A stretch of DNA of 64,000 nt from Xylocopa sonorina. Its lineage: Eukaryota; Arthropoda; Insecta; Hymenoptera; Apidae. Below the pieces are notes generated by a model. That model worked only from the letters and a program-made list of their open reading frames with translations. It did not search any database and was not told the origin of the DNA. The position numbers and the translations under genes are program-made. This document shows positions 1 to 12,197 of the stretch, piece by piece. Positions within the stretch are counted from its first letter, which is position 1. Each line of letters starts with the position of its first letter. The stretch covers positions 5,642,001-5,706,000 of the forward strand of contig NC_135203.1 of the NCBI RefSeq assembly GCF_050948175.1, read 5' to 3'.

Positions 1-129
1 TTTAACGAGCTCGTCATCGTCGAGAGCGTCAGTGGTCCGACACACGGTCTGGTTCACATCGACGTTCTGGCATAACTCGTGGTAGAAGTTCCACTTTTCA
101 CCGGGAGAACACCGATACTTTTTGTGGTA
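1..129 (-). CDS. Partial coding exon, possible chitin-binding type-2 (CBM14) domain end
   Basis: Read on the minus strand, 43 codons are open from a probable acceptor (CTCGCTTAAG, after a pyrimidine-rich stretch free of AG) to the left edge of the window. The product starts YHKKYRCSPGEKWNFYHELC and continues to an acidic run, DALDDDELVK. Three cysteines are spaced C-x12-C-x9-C, with Gly and Trp/Asn between the first two. Peritrophin-A/CBM14 domains of insect cuticular and gut-lining proteins have C-x12-C-x6-8-C at this end, so the second spacing is slightly long. If the family is right, the protein would be secreted and bind chitin; the earlier cysteines would lie in an upstream exon that I did not find. 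The exon begins at codon phase 0. There is no ATG because it is internal, and it continues beyond position 1. The coding call is fairly firm; the family call is tentative. Confidence 0.5.
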
Positions 130-1172
130 CTTAAGCGAGGCAGATGCAAGGAGATTTTGCAGAAATGTTGACCGTGTATTTATAGTAAATTTATTCTACG
201 AGCGACACCGTTTCGAAACGAACGAACAAAATATGATTGCTGGCGAATCGCGAATATTATATTGTGAGGTATTCGCAGTTTTTACTTTCCTCTTAATACA
301 GCGTCGAGCAAGAAAGTTTGTCTGAACACGTCAAAACGCAACACGGGTATCCATTCCAGAAAAAAGCCAACTAACTTCGAATTAGTTCCTCCGCATCAAA
401 GGAGGTATAACTTATGTAACAGTACCCATCTCGCGTGACTCCTCCTCAAATGCACACGTACACCCCGCAAATTACAGACCGACCACTTCGTGCGGGCAAA
501 ACGTTCGCGTTATCGTCGATTCCCGGTCACGATAGGTGACCAGAAACCGCACGAGTGTACTTTCGCTCGTTCGGAATGGAATCGCGCGATAACATTAAAC
601 GCGTCGCGGTTACGATCGATTAAACGACGAAAAACGCAGCTTCTCGTATTAACTACCATCGAACGGGGCCGCGTGGCATCCCCTACCAGTAACCACCCCG
701 TTCGTGCATTCGTTCGCGTCGCGTTTGAATTTTTTTCAGCGAGCTAATAAACTCGTCCGCAGTCCTCGGCTCTCGAAGTGGCCTTGCTTCGGGTCTACCT
801 CGAAATTGCGCGGCGATCGCACACCGCTATCCTTGATTTACGCCCGAAAACCGGTAGTGGTTCCCCGCGCTCGCAAGCACTCTCCCTCACGCCACCCCGA
901 CGCCCACGCGTTCCCTCACGAACCGAGAGTACACCGTCCGCGGCGTTGCAGTACCGCGCTCGCAGCTCGGCTCTCGAGTACATTTTACAACGCTATTCTT
1001 AGGTTTCGATTGCGAAATCAATCTCGGTCTCGCTCGTAACCCAGAGCGCGCGCCACGACTCGCGGAACGGCACGGACAGTAAGAGGGGCCGCGAAAGGGA
1101 GAGGCGGCGAGGGCGCCCACTCTAAGTAGTATCAGCCATGTCTTCGTTCGTTGTTATATAGCCGGTACACGT

Positions 1173-1205
1173 CGATATAACTACTGTACGTCCCATAATT
1201 CATTA
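1173..1205 (+). repeat. 33-bp duplicated block, copy 1, with TAATTCATTA dyad
   Basis: This block shares about 30 of 33 bases with 2114-2146. The core is TAACTACTGTACG followed, after a short variable stretch, by ATAATTCATTA. The 3' part contains TAAT-TC-ATTA, the arrangement (TAAT, two bases, ATTA) that paired-class homeodomain dimers bind. Regulatory function is inferred. Confidence 0.5.
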
Positions 1206-2113
1206 GCGCGGGTATTCCGAGCTGTAAACGTTTGAACGGGGTGAGGCTGTTATCCTACCGGATTCGTCGCTGTTGCGCGTGAAACGAGTAATCGGGCTCG
1301 CGGTGAACGTTACGGAAAAACGAGGCGTTAAATCGATGAATTTTTAACTGAAATACTAGCGAACCAATTATCCGGCTCGACATTCCTAAGGATCTGTAAA
1401 TAGCGTCTCGAAACTTGTTCGTAACGATCAATTTCGAAGACACTGCAACTTTAATTAAGAAGCGAGGAATTCGCGGAATATTTCCGAAAACAGCCTGAAA
1501 AACGAATGATCGGTGGCGCGATTTGAAATGCACGGGGGCCACAGAATAGATTCCAGGTAACCGAAAAATGCCAGCCATTAGCCCACGCGTTCGCCGGGCG
1601 AACAAAAAACGAGCAACCCGATTGATCGTCGACGAGTCCTCTCCAAAAACGATCCTCCGCGGCTACATCAGACCTCCCGTACAGCGCTCATTGGTTTGCC
1701 ATCGAATAACAATGGCTTATGTAACTACCGTACACCGCGTGATTCACCGTAGAGACATTCTCGATCAACCACAGCCGCCTCTCCTCCGAGTTCGACGAGG
1801 AGCGTCAATTAAAACCGGCTGGCAGGACGAAGAGGGCCTGACGCATGTATTAATTATCCGTATCATCGTACGCGTCGGTCGGAGTTTCTCTTTTACAATT
1901 CTATCCGGCGGCGGACGGGGTACGCGCGTCCCCGTTGCTTAACACCCAGCCAGGAGATCGCGTGTGGCAAATTGAATCTCGATGCACACCGGTTCCGCGC
2001 TAAAATACGCTCTTCCCGGGGCGAGTAAATCGCCGGTGACGTCACCCACGCGAAATCGCGACGACGTCCGGCTGATACCGGTCTTTCTGGATCACCGTGT
2101 AGGCGTTATCCGC

Positions 2114-2146
2114 CGATGTAACTACTGTACGACCTATAATTCATTA
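2114..2146 (+). repeat. 33-bp duplicated block, copy 2, with TAATTCATTA dyad
   Basis: This is the second copy of the 1173-1205 block, 941 bp downstream in the same orientation. The differences from copy 1 are about three substitutions outside the TAATTCATTA dyad. Similarity drops at once on both sides, so only the short block is shared. Confidence 0.5.
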
Positions 2147-2181
2147 AACCTTTGAGACCCTCGGCTGTGGACCGCGACCTA

Positions 2182-2285
2182 ATGGAGCTGCTATCTGGCC
2201 GGCTTTCTCGTGGCTCGTCGTGCTGGACGATCTCGAGGGACCCGCCTGACGGAGATGTAAGGCCCGTGTATCGCAACGGTGGACA
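2182..2285 (+). CDS. Weak candidate first coding exon
   Basis: An ATG at 2182 opens 34 codons plus two bases, ending at ACA|GTGAGT, a good splice donor; read through, the frame stops in the donor (CAG TGA). The product begins MELLSGRLSRGSSCWTISRD and ends with PPDGDVRPVYRNGG. No domain or signal peptide is recognised. A GTGAGT beside a short open frame is expected several times by chance in a window this size, so this is only a candidate. Confidence 0.2.
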
Positions 2286-5200
2286 GTGAGTCGAGCCAGG
2301 GTAAAGAAGGCGCGTATTAATTATCGATATCGCCTGCTCCTCTTCGTGGGAGGGTAAATGAAGAAGAACGAGATTCGGATTAAATCGTTCGACGTGGAAA
2401 TCGAATGCTCGCGATCGCTGAGAAACGAGATTCGCGATTGGAAAGGCTAAAAAATACGGGGTTCGCAGCGATTAGAGCGACAGAAGAATAGAACGCGTGT
2501 ATCCTCGCGTCCCCTGTCCCATGGGTGAAGCATAATTCACCGTGAGTGGTTTTTAATTCGATCGGGGTCACGTCGAAGTATTTCAGATAGCCTGATAGGG
2601 CACCGGCAAATTGCGCAATGTCAAACGATGCAATCGATGCCAGGTAATAAGGGTGATTGAAAATTCAAGTACAGGATAGAGGCGAACGCGCGCGACCGTT
2701 TTTCCCATCGTTTCGCGTGGGCAGCGTTTTATCTACCGTTGCCGATTGACGAAATATCAGTGCTTGAATGCAAATTACCGTAGATTGTCGGTTACCGGAA
2801 AACACGCCGGCTGGCAGACACTTTTTCCACGTCGTAGCCACCTTTCTGGCTGGTCGAACCTCGGGAAAATGCAGCGCGAGAAAGGGTTCGCGTGCATCGG
2901 CCAGTTCGCCTCCTCTGCTATTCGCTATCTCTATGTCGATTCCATTCGCCTCGAGAGTTCGTAATTGGTTCTCGTTATCGATTCACGCATAAACATCTTC
3001 AGTCATTTTTCTCGAATGCAAAGCTCGACTCGTTTTATTTCGTTTCTCTCATTCATGGCCACGTCTTCGGTGAAACGTCCAAGTGCGCGCACCGTTCCCG
3101 CCGAAATCCTCTGGGAAAGAAGCACGCAAAGGTCCGAAAGATGGCTGATGGCTGTAACCAACACCATCCAGGGCAGCCATTTGCGAGACATAAGGAATCC
3201 GATACGGGGTTTTGATCTCCATAAGGCCACCCTCGATCGTGTTACCCGCGGACACCACTCAGGCTTGCCTGCACGCCGCGGCCAACAAAGATGGCCGTTG
3301 CTTCTCGCCGCGATATTCGCCATTATGTGAACGAACGAACGACGGCCGTGTGCTCCTCTGGTGCATCGTCGATGCCCTTTTTCGACCTCCGCTTTCAGGT
3401 TAATCATCCGCTTTGTCGTCCCAGCCTTCGTCTCTCGGTTACGAGGTCCTGCGGACGTGGAACTCGGTCGAAACGCTCGTTACGCGGAGACGGGGGCGAA
3501 CCAGGATGCGCCCGCGACACTCCTTCGTTTCACTTTTTCCTTCGATCGAAGTTGCGGTTGAATCTTAAATATCGATACTTGGTGATTTGCACGAAATTTC
3601 GGATCTCGATTAGAGTGCGTATCGAATGGGCGCACGCGACACAGTTTCAGCCCTTTAATTACCCTCTTCCCGCGCATTCCATCGCGTAACAAGTCACCGT
3701 GCCACGCGACGTCCGATCGGTTTATCGTCCTCGTCCACCGCAGCGTGTCCATGCGACCGTTATCCGACGATCACGCGCGATCCACTGCAAAGCGGCGACC
3801 ACGGAAGGTCACCCTGTCCGGGCTCGTTTTATTTCGTACAAGCGCGCTCGATCGCCCCGGAAAATAATTCTTTAATCTCACGGTCATCGTTTTCACACGG
3901 CGCGCCATTAAAACCAGCCGGTAATTTGTCGGTCGATACGACCGGTCGATTTACCGCGCGTCACGCGCTCGCGCGCTTGCTCACGATTCTTTTCCCTCTT
4001 TCCTTTTATTTTTTTTTCCCTCTTCGTTCCTCCACACGGTACTCCCGTTACTAATGCCTTGACTCACTGCAAAACCGCAAAAACAGAAAACCTCTTATCG
4101 GTCGTCGCCGCGGCGAAGACCTCGGAACTGGTTGACGCGGAGCCGGTTCTCCTAGAGAACCGCCAGTAAAAATCCGCTGACACGTTCGCGTTTTCGAAAC
4201 GGCGTTGTGAAACTCGATTAATAGGAGTTCCTGGGCCGCGAGCGACTCGAGAGGGTCTGCCTGTTATCTCAAGGCCATCTGTGTTCCGAGCGGTTCTCTA
4301 TTAAGGGATGAACGCGCATCGATTTCCATTTTTGCTCCATCTACTATAGGTATTATGAGATACGTCCATTGAAATCTAGCATACGCAATGGTATGCGCCA
4401 ATTGCTTGTTTAAGTGTGTATTTTTACAATTATTGTATTATGTGAACAATTTTGTTAATCAGTTGTTGATTTTTTCCGTGGATTTTAGAAAGCGTTTCAT
4501 TCTCGAGCCTGTTCTTGTTTGGTTTGCACGCAACGTTGCACGGAACTAAAAATAGCAACGAACTGGAAAGTTTCCTGCGAATCTTCCGATAGTAGACACT
4601 GATAACGGATACATATATGCGGCGTGTGAATATTTATTTAGCGAAATTAATTCATCGACATTTTTCGGATGCTACAACGTCCGTGAGATAAAATTCAAAT
4701 GGGAACAGATATCCGCTTTCGAAATTTCCATTGCGAATAAACAAATAAATTTGATGTCCTACGCGCGATTAATATCCTGCTCTTGTATTCTTCGCAGAAA
4801 AAAGAAAAAAGAAGCGCTCGAATCCTTGATTCCCGATATGATCTAGCATTGAGGACTCGGTTTCAGTTGATTTTTGCATAATTTCGTTTTATGCGTGCAT
4901 AAAATTGATCCCACTGACGCTGATGCGCGAGATAGAGTCAGCCCGGTGATATACAATAGTGAATTTGTCTTTGCAGCCTCTACGAGATCCATAGAGATAC
5001 GAAACTGCATTATGATGAAATTTATTCACGACTTGGCGTCCACGGAAACAAAAATTCATGACGACGAAACGCGTATTATCACGCTGTTCCACTTACTCTC
5101 GGCCCAACGTAATGGTATCGCGTCGCGCGATCGTGAAATAAGACGGAATCTCGTTTTTAATATTAATTAAACCTCTAATTAATACGGTGGCAACGAAATC

Positions 5201-6211
5201 AGTTCATTTCACACAATTCAAGCTTATATATCGACACGAAAAACGCAATAAACGTAATAACGCGAGCAACGATCCGTATCATCCACATTCCATCCTCCGT
5301 TCTTTCATTGCTTCTCACACTCGACTACTCGAACACAAATTCCCGCTATCCGGAGATAACACGGTAATGCAGGAGAGATCGCGAGGCCTGGAACCAGTCT
5401 AATTACCCCAGTAACGCGACGCGAACCACCCCTCGATGAGGCGCGAACGCGAGCAGGCTCGCTGATTCGATTCGCACGCGATTTCCACTGCTTTCGGCAT
5501 AAATCTGGTATCTAAGTGAGATGCATAGAAAAATTGTCCCTTCATTACAATAAATAATCGAGGGAACGGGATCCCGAGCGAGCGAATGACGCGTCGTTTC
5601 CTTCCTAGATAGAAAACGAAACTGGCGATTTAATTTCCATCGAGTTCTTAATTAAGCGATTACTCCATTCAAGATACGTTTTACCTAGTACAAGTATCGA
5701 TAATAAGCTGTACTTGACGAAGGGAAACTTGATCCACTTGCTCTCTACCTACTCGATATTTTTTAATCAGACTCTCTCTAAAAGTTGCACCTTAAGAACT
5801 AACGATAATGGATTTAAGATGCTGCACTCTCGCATCGCTCTCTCCTCGCGCTAACTAAAATCACGAACATTCAAATCCACTTTTCCAGTAAGAAGGCTAG
5901 AGCAGTACCTCCTCTTCGCTCTAGATTTTAGCCCGCGATGCGATAACCTGTTTTCTGCTCCATACTTTCAGGCAAGGGAAGCGATCCAGCCTAAACACAC
6001 GTACGTGCGTATAAAAAATGATCCTAACAATATTTCACGTTCAGTTAGCAACTCGAAACGATTGCCATAAGAAGAATAATGCAACTCAAGCTTTTGGTAT
6101 GCGAAAAAAAGAAAAAAAAAGAAGAAAAACGAACTCAACCTACTTGATAAAAACCGAAGATACGAGTGGTTGCCTCCGAGCTACAGGAATATCGTTCCCA
6201 TCAATCAGTCC

Positions 6212-6242
<31 letters not shown>

Positions 6243-8549
6243 GCGGATTTATTCGCCGCGATACTCGATCGGCGACGAGTATCTTCGTCGGGCTGTTAAA
6301 CGTGTCCGTTGGGCGAGTTTCGCGAAATGAAAAGCCGCCGTTAAGGCGATAACGTTGACTGCCCGTTAAGAGATCGCCCGCGCCAGTGTTTTTCATGCCT
6401 GACCAGTCGCACGCCGCTCCGTGTCCAGATAAAGGGTTGCCCTCTCGGTTAAGCCTGGTTTCGTGTACCTACGTCGCACACCTACGTAACCCAGCCGCGA
6501 TATAAAGTCGGAATATCGCCCCGTCGGCCGCTCGCATTATGCGACACGGAACATCGGCCACGGATTCGTAATGAGGTCGCCGGAGGTGCCGCCGTTAACA
6601 CTCTGATCTTATTACCGCGGACGCGGAGGCGACGAATTTCGACCCCTCTGTTGCGTGCTCGAGCACGGTGTAAAGTCGCTGCAGGCTCGTGTTCCTTTTT
6701 CTGTCGTCCTTGCTGCGACAATTGTCGACGATGTTGCGCTCCGTCGAGGGGTTTAAATTGCGGGAAATTTCGGTGGGTCGAGTCTGGAGGTGGAATCTGT
6801 GGACGCTGGTGTGGATTCGATTCGGTCTCGAACATTCATTTTCGCGATAGAGCGAGAGCATTCACGTCTTTGGTGGTCTAAGCGATTGTTTTTCTATACG
6901 AATGTTATATACTGTTCTTATGGATATAAAAAGCGTTGCGATTCGATAACGAATACGCACTTTGGAAGAAGTGTCAGCTGATTTCAGACAGACCTACGGA
7001 CTCCAAAATCCATAGACTTGTTACTACGAGCATATTGTTCACCAGTATCTACTCTCTATTCGATACAGGTCCGAGGACCATTTTTATAACAGATGATTCC
7101 GTCGACGAGAAGCTTCCGCGGAGAAATTTACTTCTCCCCGCGCGCGATGCTCGTAAAACAGAGCCGCGCGGTATCGACGGCCCCGCGGTCGCCGCGAACC
7201 AATTTTCCACAACGCCGGTACCGTTCGGATACTCTCTCTTCCCCTTTCTGCGCTAGCTCACACTTCCGCGATCGTATTTTACGATTCTGAATTGCGGCAG
7301 AAAATGGAGGAAACGCGCCGCGACTCGCGATACGTCTTGCCGCGAGCCGAGCGACGAGAGCCAGCGGAACGCGTGGAACTCTTGTTTCTCACGTGTCGAC
7401 GTTCCCCTCGATTTCCTTTTTTCTCTCTCTCTCTTTCTATTTCCATGTTCCTCGCTGGTCTAGTACGCGCGCGCACGCGGACCATTTTCACCGTACTTCC
7501 GCTCCGCGGCGGTGTGCAACGCGCGACGATAAACCGGGGGCTTTACTTGGCATCACGAAGGCACTAAAGCCTTATTCGAGCCTCGACTCGACCCGTTCCC
7601 TGCCACCGTGGTATTACACCATAAAACCACGCCAGAGTACATCGACGCGCATCTAACCGAGTGATGTACCCGCCGTCGACGCGTGGATGCGCCCGTTCCG
7701 ACGATATTTCGCGTATTACGCTGTGGCGTAACGGCTGACCATTTTTTTCGATGAGTCGCGGAACCTTACGGGGTGGTTGCTCATTCGAATTCTGCTTCGA
7801 GCTTCTTTCACGGGTTACAGCATAGTTTCCGGTTATAAGACAGCGCTGTTTAGGGTCGATCGCACCCTTCGAGGTGGTTTCTGAATGGTTTATAAAGTAA
7901 AGGAAGGCACTCATCGTGTATTCGAATTTATACGACGGTAATGTTATGAATATTCTTTTCGCAGGAGATGTTCTAAGCGTAGTTCGCTCGTATCAAGTGT
8001 ATTAGCGTAATTATTGATTCGTTGTTGTAGTGGCGGAATTAATATCGATGAAATTTGTTAAAATATCTGCTTTGGTGATTCGATATTAATGAAATGGATT
8101 TTGATTGCGTAATTTCGCGCTGAAATTAACTCGAATTATTCCGAGAAGAGGTATTATTCACCGGTAGTGCCAGAATTTTATTCAACAAAGCGTGACGTTC
8201 AGCCTGATTCACTAACCGCGAAACATAGATACGCGAAACTTTCCTTGGAAATCTAAAATAATGATCGCGATTTAATACCGCGTGTCACAAAGGCTTATTA
8301 ACTCGACATATGTAACTGTTTCTCTCGCGACATTTCCCCGACTGTTAGCATTTTTCTGGCCCACAAAGGAAAGTTAATTTCAATTCAACTAACAGCAAAT
8401 ACGTGTTATAAGGGAATGAAAGCTTGCAACCCTTTTGTAACCTTTATTAAAAGAAGAGATGACCCAGTTTCAGTCTCCACGTTCCCTTCTACCAATTCAA
8501 TTCTAACCCCCGCGCCGTTTATAATTTCTATTCTCATTTTTTGTTTCAG
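2286..8549. other. Non-coding stretch without a supported gene
   Basis: The sequence is mixed CpG-rich and AT-rich DNA. Visible items are a small minus-strand frame with a hydrophobic start (3003-3191), a short hairpin at 4144-4162 (8-bp arms CGGTTCTC/GAGAACCG around CTA), AT-rich intron-like sequence at about 4320-6100, and a (CT)n tract at 6212-6238. Listed open frames overlap each other on both strands and show no family features. Confidence 0.5.
6212..6238 (+). repeat. (CT)n microsatellite
   Basis: A run of 27 bases of perfect alternating CT. It produces a SLSLSL frame that is not a gene. Confidence 0.95.
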
Positions 8550-8674
8550 ATAGACGTTCCAACCAGATCGTGTTTAACAAACTTAGATAGAAACACGAGC
8601 AGGCGTTAAAGTGGACCACGACGACGAAGGAAGCGGACGAGGGAGAAGCAGCGAGGCGGTTTCCAGGCGAGGCG

Positions 8675-8786
8675 ATGGCGGAACGCTCAAAAAGGGGGAA
8701 GAAGGTGGTAGAAGAGGGTCTAAGGGGAAAGAGGGGACAGGCTGGTGGTAGTACAGCTAATACATTATTGCATTACGCACAACTAG
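8675..8786 (+). CDS. Candidate first coding exon (exon 8550-8786 with 5' UTR)
   Basis: A strong acceptor (CTCATTTTTTGTTTCAG, AG at 8548-8549) opens an exon whose first suitable ATG is at 8675. The start context, GAGGCGATGG, is good. The frame runs 37 codons plus one base to CTAG|GTAGGT, a good donor. The product is basic at the start (MAERSKRGKKVVEEGLRGKR) and ends GGSTANTLLHYAQL. No signal peptide or domain was recognised. The end of the exon and the sequence after it look unusually ordered for this region (octamer- and homeodomain-like words, TTATTGCATTACG and CATATGCATAATG), so this could instead be a conserved non-coding element. A minus-strand frame from 8795 upward is also open. Acceptor, ATG and donor together make it better than chance, but no homology supports it. 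Confidence 0.3.
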
Positions 8787-11700
8787 GTAGGTAGTTAATT
8801 TAGCGGTGGCGTGCCTCCATCGCAGCCCGATTGCTTCTTGTATTGCCTTCCACCAGTCATATGCATAATGTAATTGACTTCATCCCGCGCTACCACGCTT
8901 TTCGCCTCGACGCTGGGCTGTATTCTCGTCCGGCCACCGCACGCGCGCCAATCCTGACCATCCTTGCCATTTTTTCCCCGACCCTTTTCTTTGTCCCTCT
9001 CCGACGCAGGAGAATCTCCTCGTCTATCGCTCGAACGGCGTTGTTTCGACCCTAGTAGCGATGCCACGCCGAAAGTGGATTCGTTTGCGGTTAAATATCG
9101 ACGTTTCGATACTTGGTAGGGTTTCGGCAGGGCTTCGATTAGAGTACCGGAAGATGTATGAAGCTTAGCTAAGTTTAGGGTTGTTTGTTTCTGCTGACTT
9201 GCCTAGGGAGATGAAGTAACTACTATGAAGAATTGAAGACGAAGAAATTGCCGTGAAGAAACCACCACGCGACTACAGAATAAATTTATTTTCAGCGTAT
9301 CAATTTTTTCATCGATCATCAGACCATGTTTCGGCGATGAAACAAACGCAATGATTTAATTTAATCCATTCTTCTGTCTCTAGCAATTTCTGACCGTTGG
9401 ATCGAGGAAGCGTGAACGCGTCGACTTCGAGGATGCTTGCCACCCCTTCCCAGTGGACGTCGACGAAGAAACCGCAACCCCTCGAATTCCGATGTTTAAA
9501 AAATCCTAGCAATTTTTGCCTCCCCGTTACAATTCTACCGTCCAATTTATTACTTCATCCGCAGCCATCCATTCCCCCTGCATAATAACACCTTCCCATT
9601 TAACCAAGTTAATTGACGCTCGCAGAAGGCCACGAGCGTCGAAAAGAAACGACACGCGTGGCACCCGTGCAGATCGACTCCCAGTCGTACACTGCTCTCC
9701 CATTCTCTTTTTCTTTCCTTCAATAAGCAGTATATTACCCGGCGCGCTGTCCTGGAGACATTTACACCAGCCAACCGAACGATCGTGCGCGTTCGCCAAT
9801 TTTTCCATCGGTTCCCCTCGAAACCCTCTCGATTTATTGCACCCCTGAGCGAGTTTTTCCGTTCAGAAGGCGCGGGACCTCGCGTACGTTCGTCGATTAT
9901 TTTCGATCCTCCCCCCTTAAATTGGCGCCGTTTAGAAGACGAACAGGGCCGAGGGGAGGAGGAACCAAGGTGGGAGTAGGACAGAAAGGGAGTTTCATCG
10001 AATCACGGTTATGCTCACGACGCGTGACGGAATTCTGATGGATCGTGGCCGCGGATCGTTACGGCGTAATTGTCTCACGGGTATAACCCTGCTGTGGCCC
10101 GATACGTATACTACGCCCGATGAACCGGAAAGGTCAGTTTAATGTTTCAACGACTCTTTGCGCTGACAGATATACCAACAACGATTCCTCGTGATCGCCG
10201 CCGATTGCGGCAATCCGTGCTCGTTCGGAGATGTCTGCCCGATTTCGTCCGCTCGTTTATCCCCTGTCCGGCTGACACGAACGGGCCGAGAGCAGGCTTC
10301 TTTGCTCAGTTTGGGTCAGGGGGACGGGTTTCTCGGATCTATCGCGCGTTTTATTATACCCTCACGTTATCCGTCGCCGGTAGATCACACAGACGCTGCG
10401 CGATTCGCGAACGGAACGGATAGGCGTCGTAAAATGGAGCGCACTATAAATTTAAATGGATAACGCGGTGTTACAATTGAGTAACGCTTATAGTTTAACG
10501 ATATTACTGCGGAGCGGTATCGTAAGTATAGAAATGGTAGCACAGCGAAGTAATTCTACAGCGATGGAGCGATGCTATAATGAGATGGAGTTAGAGTAGA
10601 ATAATATTTTAATGGTGTAACGCTATAATGAAATAGTATTATAGTAGAACCGTAGTGTAAGACCGTATTATTATAATAGAACACTATGTATTATCATAGA
10701 ATGGTATTATAGTGGAATAATGCCATAATGGAGCAGTACTCGCGTAACAGTACAACGGAATAACTCTATAACGACGTATCATTCATCGAGTGCCGGCTAT
10801 AAAGCACCCGCAAGAGCTCGAGAAAAATGTCTACCGTTGTAACACGAATGTTTAATGTAATTGCTCGTACTTACACGATACGGCCTGGCTTATATTTCAG
10901 TCATAATGGAGCGACCGCTGCCGATTAGCTATTCGCTGTTCACGCTTTATATCACCCGCGCGATATCTCCAACTGTTTTGTAAACACCTTCATAACGTGC
11001 CCACTTATCGGTTCAATCCGTTCCCGCGATTAGAACAAGCGGCGTAAATAGTTTCTAATAACGCTTTCCGCGAAGACAAGCGGCCAAGACCAACGCGGAC
11101 CCGCGGACAAGACGAACAAGCACCAACGACCCGATCAGATAGGCGAAACCGTTCGCGTAAGTACGTTTCTTTTCCGCCTCTTATTATTTTGCAACAATGC
11201 CTTCCACTTATAGCGATAAGTCAGCCGCGTTTCCATCGCCGCATCACCGTCGACGTCGCCCACACGGCCATGCGACGGCCCCATGGACAACACCGTATCG
11301 CTAATTATAACAGTTAGGCGGGCCAAAGCCGAGCAACCACCTTCACCGCGGTCCTTTTTCCCCATCGCTCGTTTCGAAAGCGTTTTTATTTTCGTTCCCA
11401 GCTTGAACTTTCATCGATCCTCGATCCGCGATAAATGTCTTCATGCGATACGACAGAGGCGCAGCGCACCAAGCACGGCCGTACCCTCCGCACGGGCCGG
11501 TCGGTCATTTTTTAAACCGTACCCGAAGTAAACTGTTGCAAATTAAGGTTGCGCAAGGAGCCAGCGGCCATTTCTCAAACTGTCCCGGCGCAGGAATTAT
11601 TGCAAACGAAATTCTGCGACGAAAGAAATACATAACGCGCCCCACACTCCCCTCCTGAGCTCTGGCTCGATTTATTTTCTTCGTCTCCTGCCTGCATTCA

Positions 11701-12197
11701 ACCCTGCCCTCGCTTTGTCTCTCTCGTTCTTTCTCTCGATACCCACCCGTGGCTCCAAGATACTTTGCAACAAGCGCTTATCGGGATCGTCAAGATTGCG
11801 CTCAAGGTGCAACGTGTACGAGATCGACCAAATGGCTTCGCATCTGCGTAATGCGTTACGAAACGAATGAATTTTGTCCGAAGTAAGAGTTCGTAGGACG
11901 TCTTAAGTCTCGAAAGTCTCGAGACACGATTTTCGACAAGTTTTCGCTTTTAATCAAATTCGAATCGTCTCGATAAATTTATGACGTACTTAAATTTCAA
12001 ACGTTTCTGCTAATTTACCGCTCGTCTATGGAATGGTAGCAGGTATTAGGGCCAATCCGGACGTAAGAAGATACACGACAGTGGAACCGTTTCAACGAGA
12101 CGCGAGCCTGATTATCGTCCATTCCAGTAACGTCGTAAATTAAGAAAAGGAAAAGGCGAGCCCCCAAGGCAGACGTGGGGGCCCTCTCATTGTTTAC
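8787..12197. other. Non-coding stretch, possible conserved element at its start, degenerate repeat near 10.5 kb
   Basis: Positions 8787-8890 hold the putative conserved element described with the preceding exon. The rest is CpG-rich DNA with short accidental frames. A degenerate AT-rich tandem repeat lies at about 10440-10780. A hydrophilic open frame just upstream of 11156 ends at a GTAAGTACG donor but has no convincing start or acceptor. A 7-bp hairpin (GCCCCCA/TGGGGGC) lies near 12162-12184. Confidence 0.45.
10440..10780. repeat. Degenerate AT-rich minisatellite
   Basis: Variants of CTATAATGGAATAG and GTATTATAGTGGAA recur many times, for example near 10572, 10620, 10634, 10690, 10708 and 10725. 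Spacing is irregular and substitutions are many. It looks like an old tandem array that has decayed. No coding frame survives through it. Confidence 0.55.

Larger units (their letters stand above)
130..2181. other. Non-coding stretch, probable intron or intergenic DNA
   Basis: No convincing exon was found here. The first few hundred bases upstream (minus sense) of the left-edge exon are AT-rich and intron-like. About 480-1130 is CpG-rich and gives several overlapping accidental frames rich in Arg and Ser. It also holds the first copy of a duplicated 33-bp block (1173-1205) and a weaker relative near 1719-1748. Confidence 0.5.

Noticed and set aside
11067..11156. Hydrophilic plus-strand frame ending at GTAAGTACG
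   Set aside because: There is a good donor but no ATG or convincing acceptor. About a dozen GTAAGT words per strand are expected by chance in the non-satellite sequence.
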